Below, piece by piece: positions 33,586 through 40,992 of a DNA stretch of 64,000 nt. Positions within the stretch are counted from its first letter, which is position 1, and every line of letters starts with the position of its first letter. The notes beneath the pieces are model-generated. The model worked only from the letters and a program-made list of their open reading frames with translations, had not been told where the DNA came from and searched no databases. The stretch is from positions 1 through 64,000 of the forward strand of contig PVNI01000012.1 of assembly GCA_003001795.1 (NCBI GenBank), in the 5' to 3' direction. Source of the DNA: Actinomadura viridilutea (lineage in GTDB: Bacteria > Actinomycetota > Actinomycetes > Streptosporangiales > Streptosporangiaceae). A program made the position numbers and the translations under genes.

Positions 33586-35337
33586 TCAGCGCGCGCCGCC
33601 GCGCGGGGCGGGGATCGAGACCTTCTGCCCCCACCGCGAGAAGTTGGTGTGCAGCAGCTGGGAGCGGGGCTTGGCGCCGGGGCCCACGGCCTTCACCCGC
33701 AGCTGAACGGGCCGCATCGCGCCGTCCAGCTGCACCACGAACGTCACCTGCTGGGCGCCGGTCGCCCTGGCCATCTCCGCGTACAGGGGGCCGAGGCCGG
33801 GGGTCGCCGCCAGGCGCGACAGGGGCGCGGTCCCCTGGTAGGACGACGCGCTCGTCTTCCGCAGGTCGGTGCTCGAACGCAGCAGGGCCGCCACGTTGGA
33901 CACCGAGCTGCTCCACCGCACGTGCGACACCAGGTTCGCGTAGGCGCGCGCCCGCGCGCCGGAACCGACGGGCCGCCACGCCTTGCCGGACCGCAGGTAC
34001 GTCACGTTCGCCACGACCCGCGCGTGGGCGGGCCGCCGAACGTCCTTGCTCTGCCCCGACACCGACAGCTGGTACGCGGGCGAGGCGGCCGGGGCCAGCG
34101 TGAACGTCCCCTGCGCCTTGATCACGCCGCCGGCGCCCGTCCGCCGGTAGCCGAACGCGCCGCTCGGCGTGCGTCCCACCGCCTGCTCGACCTGACCGGC
34201 CAGCGCGGCCGCGGCGGCCGCGTTCACCGGGCCGGGGCCGGAGGGCAGGGCCGGGCTGGGCGTGCCCGTGGTGGCGGGGGAGGGCGGCGGCTGCGCCGCC
34301 TTCCGGGCGTCGTCCCCGCCGCCGAGCGCGAGCGCCGCGGCGCCCCCGGCGGCGCCCACGACGACGACCCCCGCGACGAGGAGAGGGGCCAGCCGCCTGC
34401 GTCCGCCGCCCGGCGCGGCCGACGGCGCCTTCGTCGAGGCGCGGCCGCCGTTGCGGGAGGGGGCCGGCTCGGGCAGCGCCTGCGTCTGCTTCACCAGCTC
34501 CGTCATGCGGCTGCGGCCCTGCGCCTCCCACGCGGGCCCGTAGGCGGCGACGGCGGCCTCCTCCACCGCGCCGAGGAAGTCGGCGGCCGACGCGGGCCGC
34601 TCCGACGGCTTCTTGGCCAGCCCCGTCAGGATCAGGTCGCGCAGGGGGCCGGGCACGTCGTCGGCCGGGATCGGGGCCTCCCGGTGCGCCTTGGCCACCG
34701 CCGACTGGCTGCGTCCGGAGAACGGGGGCCGTCCGGTGAGGCACTCGAAGAAGATCGCGGTGGCGGCGTAGATGTCGCTGGCCGGGGTCGCGGGCGCGCC
34801 CTCCCACAGCTCGGGCGCGGCGTACAGCGGGCCGCCCTGGGCCTCGGAGCCGGGCGGCGCGAGCGCCAGGTCGACCAGGCGTCCGTTGCCTTCGGTGTCG
34901 ACCAGCACGTTGGCGGGGCGCAGCGACCCGTGCACCACGTCCTTGGCGTGCGCGGCGGCGAGGCCCACCAGCACGCCGCCCAGCAGGGACAGCGCGGCCA
35001 GCGGCCCGGTCGGCCCCTGCGCGTCCACCACACGGCGCAGGGTGACGCCGTCCACCCACTCCATGACGATCGCGGCCCCGCCGCGCGGTTCTTCCACGAA
35101 GTCGTAGAAGTCGACCAGGTTGGGGTCCTCGATCTGGGCGAGCCGGCGGGCCGCGAGCCGGAACCGCGACAGGAACGTCTCGTCCCCGTCGAGCCGCCGG
35201 TCGAGGTACTTGACGGCGACCTTGGTCTGGGTCACGTCGTCCACCGCCAGCACCACCCGGCCCGAGGCGCCGCCGCCCAGCTCTCGCACGTGGGTGAAGC
35301 CCGGGACCGTCCAGCCGTCAACCACTTGGCGCGCCAT
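33586..35337 (-). CDS. Membrane Ser/Thr protein kinase homologue, probable pseudokinase
   Basis: The 583-residue product has a kinase-like domain (about 12-270), a disordered linker, one membrane helix (LAPLLVAGVVVVGAAGGAAAL, about 320-340) and an extracellular domain of about 220 residues. The ATP lysine (VAVKYLD) and APE motif (YAAPELWEG) are present. The HRD loop reads VVHGSLRPANVLV, losing both Arg and catalytic Asp, and DFG reads DLA. It should therefore not phosphorylate normally. The outer domain, with LSVSGQSKDVRR and VTFVVQLDGAMRPVQLRV, resembles LppX/LprG-type lipid-binding folds. It converges with the PrimPol gene. Confidence 0.85.
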   Translation of the reverse strand: MARQVVDGWTVPGFTHVRELGGGASGRVVLAVDDVTQTKVAVKYLDRRLDGDETFLSRFRLAARRLAQIEDPNLVDFYDFVEEPRGGAAIVMEWVDGVTLRRVVDAQGPTGPLAALSLLGGVLVGLAAAHAKDVVHGSLRPANVLVDTEGNGRLVDLALAPPGSEAQGGPLYAAPELWEGAPATPASDIYAATAIFFECLTGRPPFSGRSQSAVAKAHREAPIPADDVPGPLRDLILTGLAKKPSERPASAADFLGAVEEAAVAAYGPAWEAQGRSRMTELVKQTQALPEPAPSRNGGRASTKAPSAAPGGGRRRLAPLLVAGVVVVGAAGGAAALALGGGDDARKAAQPPPSPATTGTPSPALPSGPGPVNAAAAAALAGQVEQAVGRTPSGAFGYRRTGAGGVIKAQGTFTLAPAASPAYQLSVSGQSKDVRRPAHARVVANVTYLRSGKAWRPVGSGARARAYANLVSHVRWSSSVSNVAALLRSSTDLRKTSASSYQGTAPLSRLAATPGLGPLYAEMARATGAQQVTFVVQLDGAMRPVQLRVKAVGPGAKPRSQLLHTNFSRWGQKVSIPAPRGGAR

Positions 35338-35481
35338 CCCTTTCGAAATACGGTCCGCTCACGGCCGGTGCCGGTGACGAGCGCGGCACCGTCCGCCCGG
35401 CACCGCGTACTTCGTGGAATATCGGCAGCAAACGGGCCGGGTCAAGCCGAGTCGCCAAACTGCAACTGAGAGACTGTACCG

Positions 35482-36780
35482 GTGACCGACATCCAACTCT
35501 CCCAAGAGCTGTTCGACCGTGCGAACGGGGTGATTCCGGGCGGTGTGAACTCGCCGGTGCGGGCGTTCGGCGCGGTGGGCGGGACCCCCCGCTTCATGAC
35601 CGCCGGGCGCGGCCCGTACCTCACCGACGCCGACGGCACCGAGTACGTTGACCTGATCTGCTCCTGGGGGCCGCTGATCCTCGGCCACGCGCACCCCGCC
35701 GTGGTGGAGGCGGTGCGGGAGGCGGCCGGCCGCGGCACCTCCTACGGGGCGCCGACGCCCGGCGAGGTGGAGCTGGCCGAGGAGATCGTCGCCCGCACGC
35801 CCGTCGAGAAGATCCGGCTGGTCAACTCCGGCACCGAGGCGACGATGTCGGCGATCCGGCTGGCCCGCGGCTTCACCGGGCGCGCCAAGGTGGTCAAGTT
35901 CGCCGGGTGCTACCACGGGCACGTGGACGCGCTGCTGGCCGCGGCGGGCTCGGGCGTCGCCACGTTCGGCCTGCCCGACACGCCGGGGGTGACCGGCGCC
36001 ACCACGGCCGACACGATCGTGCTGTCGTACAACGACGTCGGCGCGGTGGAGGAGGCGTTCGCCGCGCACGGCCACGAGATCGCCTGCGTGATCACCGAGG
36101 CGGTGCCGTGCAACATGGGCGTGGTGCCGCCGGCGGACGGGTTCAACGCGCTGCTGAAGTCGCTGTGCGAGCGCCACGGAGCGCTGCTGATCATCGACGA
36201 GGTGCTGACCGGCTTCCGGGCGTCCCGCTCCGGCTGGTACGGCGTCGAGGGCGTGGCCGGGGACCTGATGACCTTCGGCAAGGTCATGGGCGGCGGCCTG
36301 CCCGCCGCCGCGTTCGGCGGCCGCGCCGAGATCATGGACCGGCTGGCGCCGGCCGGCCCCGTCTACCAGGCGGGCACCCTCTCCGGGAACCCCCTCGCCA
36401 CCGCCGCCGGCCTGGCCACGCTGCGCAACGCCACCGACGAGGTGTACGCGGCGATCGACCGGGCCGCCTCCATCGTGGCGAGCGCGGCCTGCGAGGCGCT
36501 GACCAAGGAGGGCGTCCCGCACCGCCTGCAGACGGCGGGGAACCTCTTCTCGATCTTCTTCACGGACGAGCCGGTCGGCGACTTCGCCGCAGCCCAGCGG
36601 CAGGACACCAAGGCGTACGCGGCGTTCTTCCACGCCGCCCTGGAGCGCGGCGTCTATCTGCCGCCCTCGGCGTTCGAGGCGTGGTTCCTGTCGGCCGCCC
36701 ACGACGACCAGGCGTTGGAGCGCATTACCGACGCCCTGCCGTACGCCGCCGCCGCGGCGGCGGCCGCGGCCTCCCGCTGA
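35482..36780 (+). CDS. hemL: Glutamate-1-semialdehyde 2,1-aminomutase
   Basis: PLP enzyme that makes 5-aminolevulinate, the product step after HemA. The 432-residue product shows IPGGVNSPVRAF, DLICSWGPLILGHAHP, LVNSGTEATMSAIRLAR, CYHGHVD, LIIDEVLTGFR and the PLP lysine in TFGKVMGGGLPAAAFGG near residue 272. It ends in an unusual run of nine alanines before SR. Start GTG 35482. It lies apart from the rex-hem operon, as in mycobacteria (Rv0524), and divergent from the pseudokinase. Confidence 0.97.
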   Translation: MTDIQLSQELFDRANGVIPGGVNSPVRAFGAVGGTPRFMTAGRGPYLTDADGTEYVDLICSWGPLILGHAHPAVVEAVREAAGRGTSYGAPTPGEVELAEEIVARTPVEKIRLVNSGTEATMSAIRLARGFTGRAKVVKFAGCYHGHVDALLAAAGSGVATFGLPDTPGVTGATTADTIVLSYNDVGAVEEAFAAHGHEIACVITEAVPCNMGVVPPADGFNALLKSLCERHGALLIIDEVLTGFRASRSGWYGVEGVAGDLMTFGKVMGGGLPAAAFGGRAEIMDRLAPAGPVYQAGTLSGNPLATAAGLATLRNATDEVYAAIDRAASIVASAACEALTKEGVPHRLQTAGNLFSIFFTDEPVGDFAAAQRQDTKAYAAFFHAALERGVYLPPSAFEAWFLSAAHDDQALERITDALPYAAAAAAAAASR

Positions 36781-36802
36781 CCTCGTCGGCCATGTCCCGG
36801 CC

Positions 36803-36841
36803 GTCTGCGCCCGCGCCGCCGCGTCCGGCGCGGGCGCAGAC
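36803..36841. terminator. Perfect 15-bp hairpin between convergent genes
   Basis: GTCTGCGCCCGCGCC (36803-36817) pairs without mismatch with GGCGCGGGCGCAGAC (36827-36841) over a nine-base loop. It is placed between hemL and the convergent gene at 36936 and so is probably a bidirectional terminator. Confidence 0.8.
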
Positions 36842-36935
36842 GCGGCGCGTCGCACAGGACTCCGACGCACCGGCGAGGCCGTTCGCGCAACGCCGCAGCG
36901 GAACCTGTGGGCGAAGTGAAGACGGACGGAGCGCG

Positions 36936-37376
36936 TCAGGGGCGGTGGCAGGCGTTGGAGGTGCCGATCACCGCGAGCGCGTGGATCGTGGGCCCTTTCG
37001 TCCATAGGGTCCAGTAGATGTCCGCTCCGGAGCGCAAGTCGTAAAGGGCGAGAGCCCAGCGGTAGTCGCTCGTCAAGAAGCCTTCCGGGTCGCCGTAGAG
37101 GGCGTCGCGAGTGAGCGGCATCCAGCGGCCGCGCAGCCATTCGGCGGCGCTCTCGGGAGTGTGCTCCACAGCCCGCACCATCGAGGCGGGCTTGGCGAGC
37201 CAATCCCGGATCTGGGTGGGCGGCAGGGGCGAGGCCGGGTCCTGCCGCAGGGCCTCGTCGTTCCAGTCCTCGCCGGTGCCGCGCCAGGCGTAGCAGTGCC
37301 AGTGCAGGCCTAGATCCCGCCACCTGGTCGGAGCGGTGGCCGGCATGGCGTCGTAGTCGAACGGCTCGATGCGCAC
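36936..37376 (-). CDS. Hypothetical protein
   Basis: The 146-residue cytosolic-looking protein (MRIEPFDYDAMPATAPTRWR) is rich in Trp and His (LGLHWHCYAWRGTGEDW, ADIYWTLWTKG), has no signal or membrane segment, and ends SNACHRP. The frame is open to 37577, but the GTG at 37376 is preceded by GGGAGTGGGAG and the upstream part is low-complexity Arg/Pro. I do not recognise the family. Its lower-GC, lineage-specific look suggests an accessory gene. Confidence 0.65.
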   Translation of the reverse strand: MRIEPFDYDAMPATAPTRWRDLGLHWHCYAWRGTGEDWNDEALRQDPASPLPPTQIRDWLAKPASMVRAVEHTPESAAEWLRGRWMPLTRDALYGDPEGFLTSDYRWALALYDLRSGADIYWTLWTKGPTIHALAVIGTSNACHRP

Positions 37377-37616
37377 GCTCCCACTCCCGGGTGGGACCCG
37401 AACACAGCCGCCGGGCGTCCGTCGTCGCCGTGGGCGGGCGGTCGACCTCGGCGGAGCCCGCCGGGGCCGGCCCGGCCTTCGCCGGTGTCGAAGACCGCCC
37501 ACTTCTCCATGATCTGCGGCATTCGCCGTCCTGCAAAGCCCCCTCTCCTCGCGGCGACGGACGGACGGCGACGTCATGGTGTTTAGGTTCGCCTAGCGAT
37601 GCACGGCCGCACGCTT

Positions 37617-37622
37617 TAGCAT
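37617..37622 (+). promoter_or_regulatory. -10 element for the LysR gene, leaderless
   Basis: TAGCAT ends six bases before ATG 37629; no Shine-Dalgarno. An imperfect palindrome TTAGGTTCGCCTAG (37583-37596) lies near the -35 region and could bind a regulator. Confidence 0.5.
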
Positions 37623-37628
37623 TGCTTC

Positions 37629-38549
37629 ATGCTCGACTTGGAACGGCTGCGGGCCCTGCACGCCGTCGCCACGTACGGCTCGGTGAGCGCCGCCGCCGAC
37701 GTCCTGCACGTGACGACCTCCGCGGTCTCCCAGCAGCTGGCCAAGCTGGAGCGGGAGACCGGGCAGAAGCTGCTGGAACGCAACGGGCGCGGGGTGCGCC
37801 TCACCGACGCGGCCGAGCTGCTGGTCGGCCACGCCGACCGCATCCTGTCCCTGGTGGAGCGGGCGCAGGCCGACCTGGAGGCGCATCGCGGGGCCGTGGT
37901 CGGGCGGCTGGCCGTCGCCGCCTTCCCCACGGCCGCGCGGGGACTGCTGCCCGCCGCCCTGCGCCGCCTGCGCGCCGACCACCCGGGGCTGCGGGTGCAG
38001 CTGCGCGAGCAGGACCCGATGCAGAGCATCCCGCTCGTGGTGCGCGGCGACCACGACATGGCCATCGTCCAGGACTGGAGCAACGAGCCGCTGTCCATCC
38101 CCGAGGGGCTGCACAAGGGCCCCATCTGCGAGGACGTGGTGGACGTGGCGCTGCCCGCCGACCACCCGCTGGCCGGGCGGGAACGCGTCGACCTCAAGGA
38201 GCTGGCGGGCGACGCGTGGATCGCGTCCACCCCCGGCAGCATCTGCTGCGATTGGCTCACCCACACCCTGCGGTCCGTCGACGCCGAGCCGCGCGTCGCC
38301 CACATGGCGTACGAGTTCGCCACCCAGCTCGCCCTGGTCGCGGCGGGGCTGGGCAACGCGGTCCTGCCGCGCATGGGCCGCTGCGACGTGCCCGAAGGCG
38401 TCCGGATCGTCGAACTGGAGACCCCGCTGACCCGCCGGGTCTACGCCGTGTGGCGGGAGGAGGCCGCCCGCCGTCCCGCTCTGCGCGCCGCCCTGGACGC
38501 CTTCCGGGACGCCGCCGGAACCCTGACCGGCGCGTCCGGAACCGCCTGA
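37629..38549 (+). CDS. LysR family transcriptional regulator
   Basis: The 306-residue product has the N-terminal LysR helix-turn-helix (LRALHAVATYGSVSAAADVL, HVTTSAVSQQLAKLERETGQ) and a periplasmic-binding-like effector domain beginning about residue 90 (VGRLAVAAFPTAARGLLPAAL). The target is unknown; the gene upstream is divergent and may be regulated by it. Confidence 0.92.
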   Translation: MLDLERLRALHAVATYGSVSAAADVLHVTTSAVSQQLAKLERETGQKLLERNGRGVRLTDAAELLVGHADRILSLVERAQADLEAHRGAVVGRLAVAAFPTAARGLLPAALRRLRADHPGLRVQLREQDPMQSIPLVVRGDHDMAIVQDWSNEPLSIPEGLHKGPICEDVVDVALPADHPLAGRERVDLKELAGDAWIASTPGSICCDWLTHTLRSVDAEPRVAHMAYEFATQLALVAAGLGNAVLPRMGRCDVPEGVRIVELETPLTRRVYAVWREEAARRPALRAALDAFRDAAGTLTGASGTA

Positions 38550-38787
38550 CCGGGAACGCCCGGAGGAGGCCGCGCCGCCGCCCGGACCGCCGCGCGATCG
38601 CGCGCCGTCGCCGGGGTGCGGCGGGACGGGGCGTCCACGAGCGATGCCGCCGCCGGTTTGCCCAGCGCGACCGGGGAATGACGCAGAACGATCTCACGCA
38701 CGCGCGGTCGCGGGCATCGCCGACCCGGCGGCGTCGGCACGGCGCTGACCTGGAAGGGCGACGGTCCGGCGGGGGTCGCGGCCGGGA

Positions 38788-38793
38788 TACCCT
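38788..38793 (+). promoter_or_regulatory. -10 element for the histidine phosphatase gene
   Basis: TACCCT lies nine bases before ATG 38803, predicting a leader of at most a few bases. Confidence 0.45.
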
Positions 38794-38802
38794 GACCAGG
38801 CC

Positions 38803-39441
38803 ATGACTGACACGACGATCGTTCACCTGTTGCGCCACGGAGAGGTGCACAATCCCGAAGGCATCCTGTACGGACGGCTGCCGGGCTTCCGGCTCAGCGA
38901 GGACGGGGTGCTCATGGCCAAGGCGGCCGCCAAGTGGTTCGCCGACCGGGACGTCACGGCGATCTTCTCCTCGCCCATGCAGCGGGCGCTGGAGACGGCC
39001 GCGCCGCTGGCCGACGCGTTCGACATCGCGGTGACGGTGGACGAGCGTCTCACCGAGGCCGACAACCACTTCGAGGGCCTGACGTTCGGGGCCGGCAAGG
39101 GCTCGCTGCGCCGCCCCGAGCACTGGCGCTACCTGGTGAACCCGTTCAAGCCCTCGTGGGGCGAGCCGTACCGGCAGATCGCCGACCGGATGAAGGCCGC
39201 GGTGATCCGGGCCCGGGAGGCGGCGCGCGGCCACGAGGCGGTCTGCGTCAGCCACCAGCTGCCCATCTGGGTGCTGCGCCGCCGCGCCGAGCACAAGCGG
39301 CTGTGGCACCACCCGGGCAAGCGGCAGTGCGGTCTGTGCAGCGTGACGAGCCTGACGTTCGAGGGCAGCCGGCTGGTGGACGTCTCCTACAGCGAACCGG
39401 CCGCCGGCCTCGCCAAGCACCCCGGAATCGCGGGCGCCTGA
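38803..39441 (+). CDS. Histidine phosphatase superfamily protein (phosphoglycerate-mutase-like)
   Basis: The 212-residue product has the catalytic loop HLLRHGEVHNPEG (phospho-His), IFSSPMQRALETA with the second Arg, the acid DERLTEADNHFEG and the second His in AVCVSHQLPIW. It occupies the position of M. tuberculosis Rv0525, between hemL and the cytochrome c maturation genes. The substrate is unknown; phosphoglycerate mutase activity should not be assumed. Confidence 0.9.
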   Translation: MTDTTIVHLLRHGEVHNPEGILYGRLPGFRLSEDGVLMAKAAAKWFADRDVTAIFSSPMQRALETAAPLADAFDIAVTVDERLTEADNHFEGLTFGAGKGSLRRPEHWRYLVNPFKPSWGEPYRQIADRMKAAVIRAREAARGHEAVCVSHQLPIWVLRRRAEHKRLWHHPGKRQCGLCSVTSLTFEGSRLVDVSYSEPAAGLAKHPGIAGA

Positions 39442-39459
39442 TCCGGCCGCTACATTGAG

Positions 39460-39476
39460 TACTACGTCCTGTAGTA
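39460..39476. promoter_or_regulatory. Palindromic operator candidate TACTAC-N5-GTAGTA
   Basis: A perfect inverted repeat TACTACGTCCTGTAGTA lies three bases before the AGGAGG Shine-Dalgarno and just after a TACATT -10-like box (39451-39456). Its half-sites resemble operators of BlaI/MecI-type winged-helix repressors. It would control the tlpA-ccdA-resB-ccsA operon. Confidence 0.55.
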
Positions 39477-39489
39477 GTAGGAGGGTGTG

Positions 39490-40128
39490 GTGACCCCCCG
39501 AATCTCCGCCGTGCCGACCGCCGCCCGGCCCCGGCCCCGCGCCGTTCCGGCCGTCCGCGCGGCCCGCGCCGCCGCGGCCGCGGCGCTGTGCGGCCTGCTG
39601 GCGGGCTGCGCGGGGTCGCAGGCGGCGCAGAACGGGCCCGACGGCGGCGACAACCGCTTCATCGCGGGCGACGGCTCCACCCAGACGATCCCCGCGGCCG
39701 ACCGCAAGCCCGTGACGGGCGTGCAGGGCGAGACGCTGGACGGCGAGCGGCTCGCGCTCGCCGACCTCAAGGGCAAGGTCACGGTCGTGAACTTCTGGGC
39801 GTCCTGGTGCGCCCCCTGCCGCGGCGAGGCGCCGTCGCTCGAGCAGGTGCACAAGGCGAACAAGGACAAGGGCGTGGCCTTCCTCGGCGTGGCCTTCAAG
39901 GACAGCAAGCAGAACGCCCAGGCGTTCGAGCGCAAGTTCAAGGTCGGCTATCCGAGCCTGTTCGACGCCGACGGGCGCATCACGCTGGCCTTCCGCGCCG
40001 TGCCGCCCAACGCCATCCCCACCACGCTCGTCCTGGACCGGCAGGGCCGGGTCGCCGCGCGGGTCATCGGCGCCACCACCTACTCCACGCTCAACCCGCT
40101 GGTCGCGCGGGTCCTCGCGGAGAAGTGA
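39490..40128 (+). CDS. TlpA/ResA-like thioredoxin lipoprotein
   Basis: Extracytoplasmic thiol-disulfide reductant for cytochrome c haem-binding cysteines. The 212-residue product has a signal with lipobox CGLLAGC, then a TlpA fold with WASWCAPCRGE (CxxC), FLGVAFKD and cis-Pro in VPPNAIPTTLVLD. Start GTG 39490 is five bases after AGGAGG; GTG 39487 is too close. It is equivalent to M. tuberculosis Rv0526. Its stop overlaps a 39-codon ORF leading into ccdA. Confidence 0.92.
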   Translation: MTPRISAVPTAARPRPRAVPAVRAARAAAAAALCGLLAGCAGSQAAQNGPDGGDNRFIAGDGSTQTIPAADRKPVTGVQGETLDGERLALADLKGKVTVVNFWASWCAPCRGEAPSLEQVHKANKDKGVAFLGVAFKDSKQNAQAFERKFKVGYPSLFDADGRITLAFRAVPPNAIPTTLVLDRQGRVAARVIGATTYSTLNPLVARVLAEK

Positions 40129-40244
40129 TCACGGGCAGCCCCGCGGTGGCCGGAGTGAGGAGCGGAGGAAGCGTGCGACCGGAGCGGCGCCGGACGCCGG
40201 CGCGCGCCCGCGGCCGCAGGGCGCCGAGCGGAGCGCGCCGGTGA
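40125..40244 (+). CDS. 39-residue coupling mini-ORF between tlpA and ccdA
   Basis: GTG 40125 overlaps the stop of the thioredoxin gene (GTGA). The frame runs 39 codons (MITGSPAVAGVRSGGSVRPE, then Arg-rich) to a TGA at 40242-40244 that overlaps the GTG start of ccdA. The composition is low complexity and very basic, with no known family. Part of the DNA (GAGTGAGGAGCGGAGGAAGC) loosely resembles the 49599 repeat unit. It may serve only to keep translation coupled. Confidence 0.4.
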   Translation: MITGSPAVAGVRSGGSVRPERRRTPARARGRRAPSGARR

Positions 40245-40990
40245 GCGCCGCGGAGGTGGGCCAGACCGTCACCAGCGGGTCGCTGCTGGTGGCGGGCCCG
40301 CTGGCGGCCCTGGCCGGGCTGGTGTCGTTCGTCTCCCCGTGCGTGCTGCCGCTGGTGCCCGGCTATCTGTCGTACGTCACCGGGATGACCGGCGTCGACC
40401 TGGCCGAGCAGCGCCGCGGGCGGCTGCTGGCGGGCGCCGTCCTGTTCGTCCTGGGGTTCAGCGCGGTGTTCGTCAGCGCCGGGCTGGCGTTCGGCGGGCT
40501 GGGACGCTGGCTGCTGGAGTACGCCGACCCGATCACCCGGGTGCTGGGCGCGATCACGATCGTGTTCGGGCTGGCGTTCATGGGCCTGGTGCCCGGGCTG
40601 CAGCGCACCGTGAAGTCGAGCCGGCTGCCGGCCGCCGGGCTGGTCGGGGCGCCGCTGCTGGGCGCGTTGTTCGGGCTGGGCTGGACGCCGTGCATCGGCC
40701 CCACGCTTGCGGCGGTGCAGGCGCTGTCGTTCAGCGAGGCGTCCGCCGGGCGCGGCGCGCTGCTGTCGCTGGCGTACTGCCTGGGCCTCGGGCTGCCGTT
40801 CGTGGCCACGGCGCTGGCCTACCGCCGGGCGCTGGGCGCGTTCGGCGCCGTCAAACGGCACTACGGCCTGGTCACGCGGATCGGCGGCGGGATGCTGGTC
40901 GCGATCGGCGTGCTGCTGGTGACGGGACTGTGGGGGGAGCTGACCATCGAGCTGAAGTCGTGGATCGGCGGCTTCGAGACGGTGATCTGA
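40241..40990 (+). CDS. ccdA: Cytochrome c biogenesis protein CcdA
   Basis: Six-helix membrane protein that passes electrons from cytosolic thioredoxin to the outer TlpA-like protein. The 249-residue product has the paired cysteines in SFVSPCVLPLVPGYLSY and FGLGWTPCIGPTLAA. Start GTG 40241 with GGAG seven bases before. Followed two bases later by resB. Equivalent to Rv0527. Confidence 0.95.
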   Translation: MSAAEVGQTVTSGSLLVAGPLAALAGLVSFVSPCVLPLVPGYLSYVTGMTGVDLAEQRRGRLLAGAVLFVLGFSAVFVSAGLAFGGLGRWLLEYADPITRVLGAITIVFGLAFMGLVPGLQRTVKSSRLPAAGLVGAPLLGALFGLGWTPCIGPTLAAVQALSFSEASAGRGALLSLAYCLGLGLPFVATALAYRRALGAFGAVKRHYGLVTRIGGGMLVAIGVLLVTGLWGELTIELKSWIGGFETVI

Positions 40991-40992
40991 CC

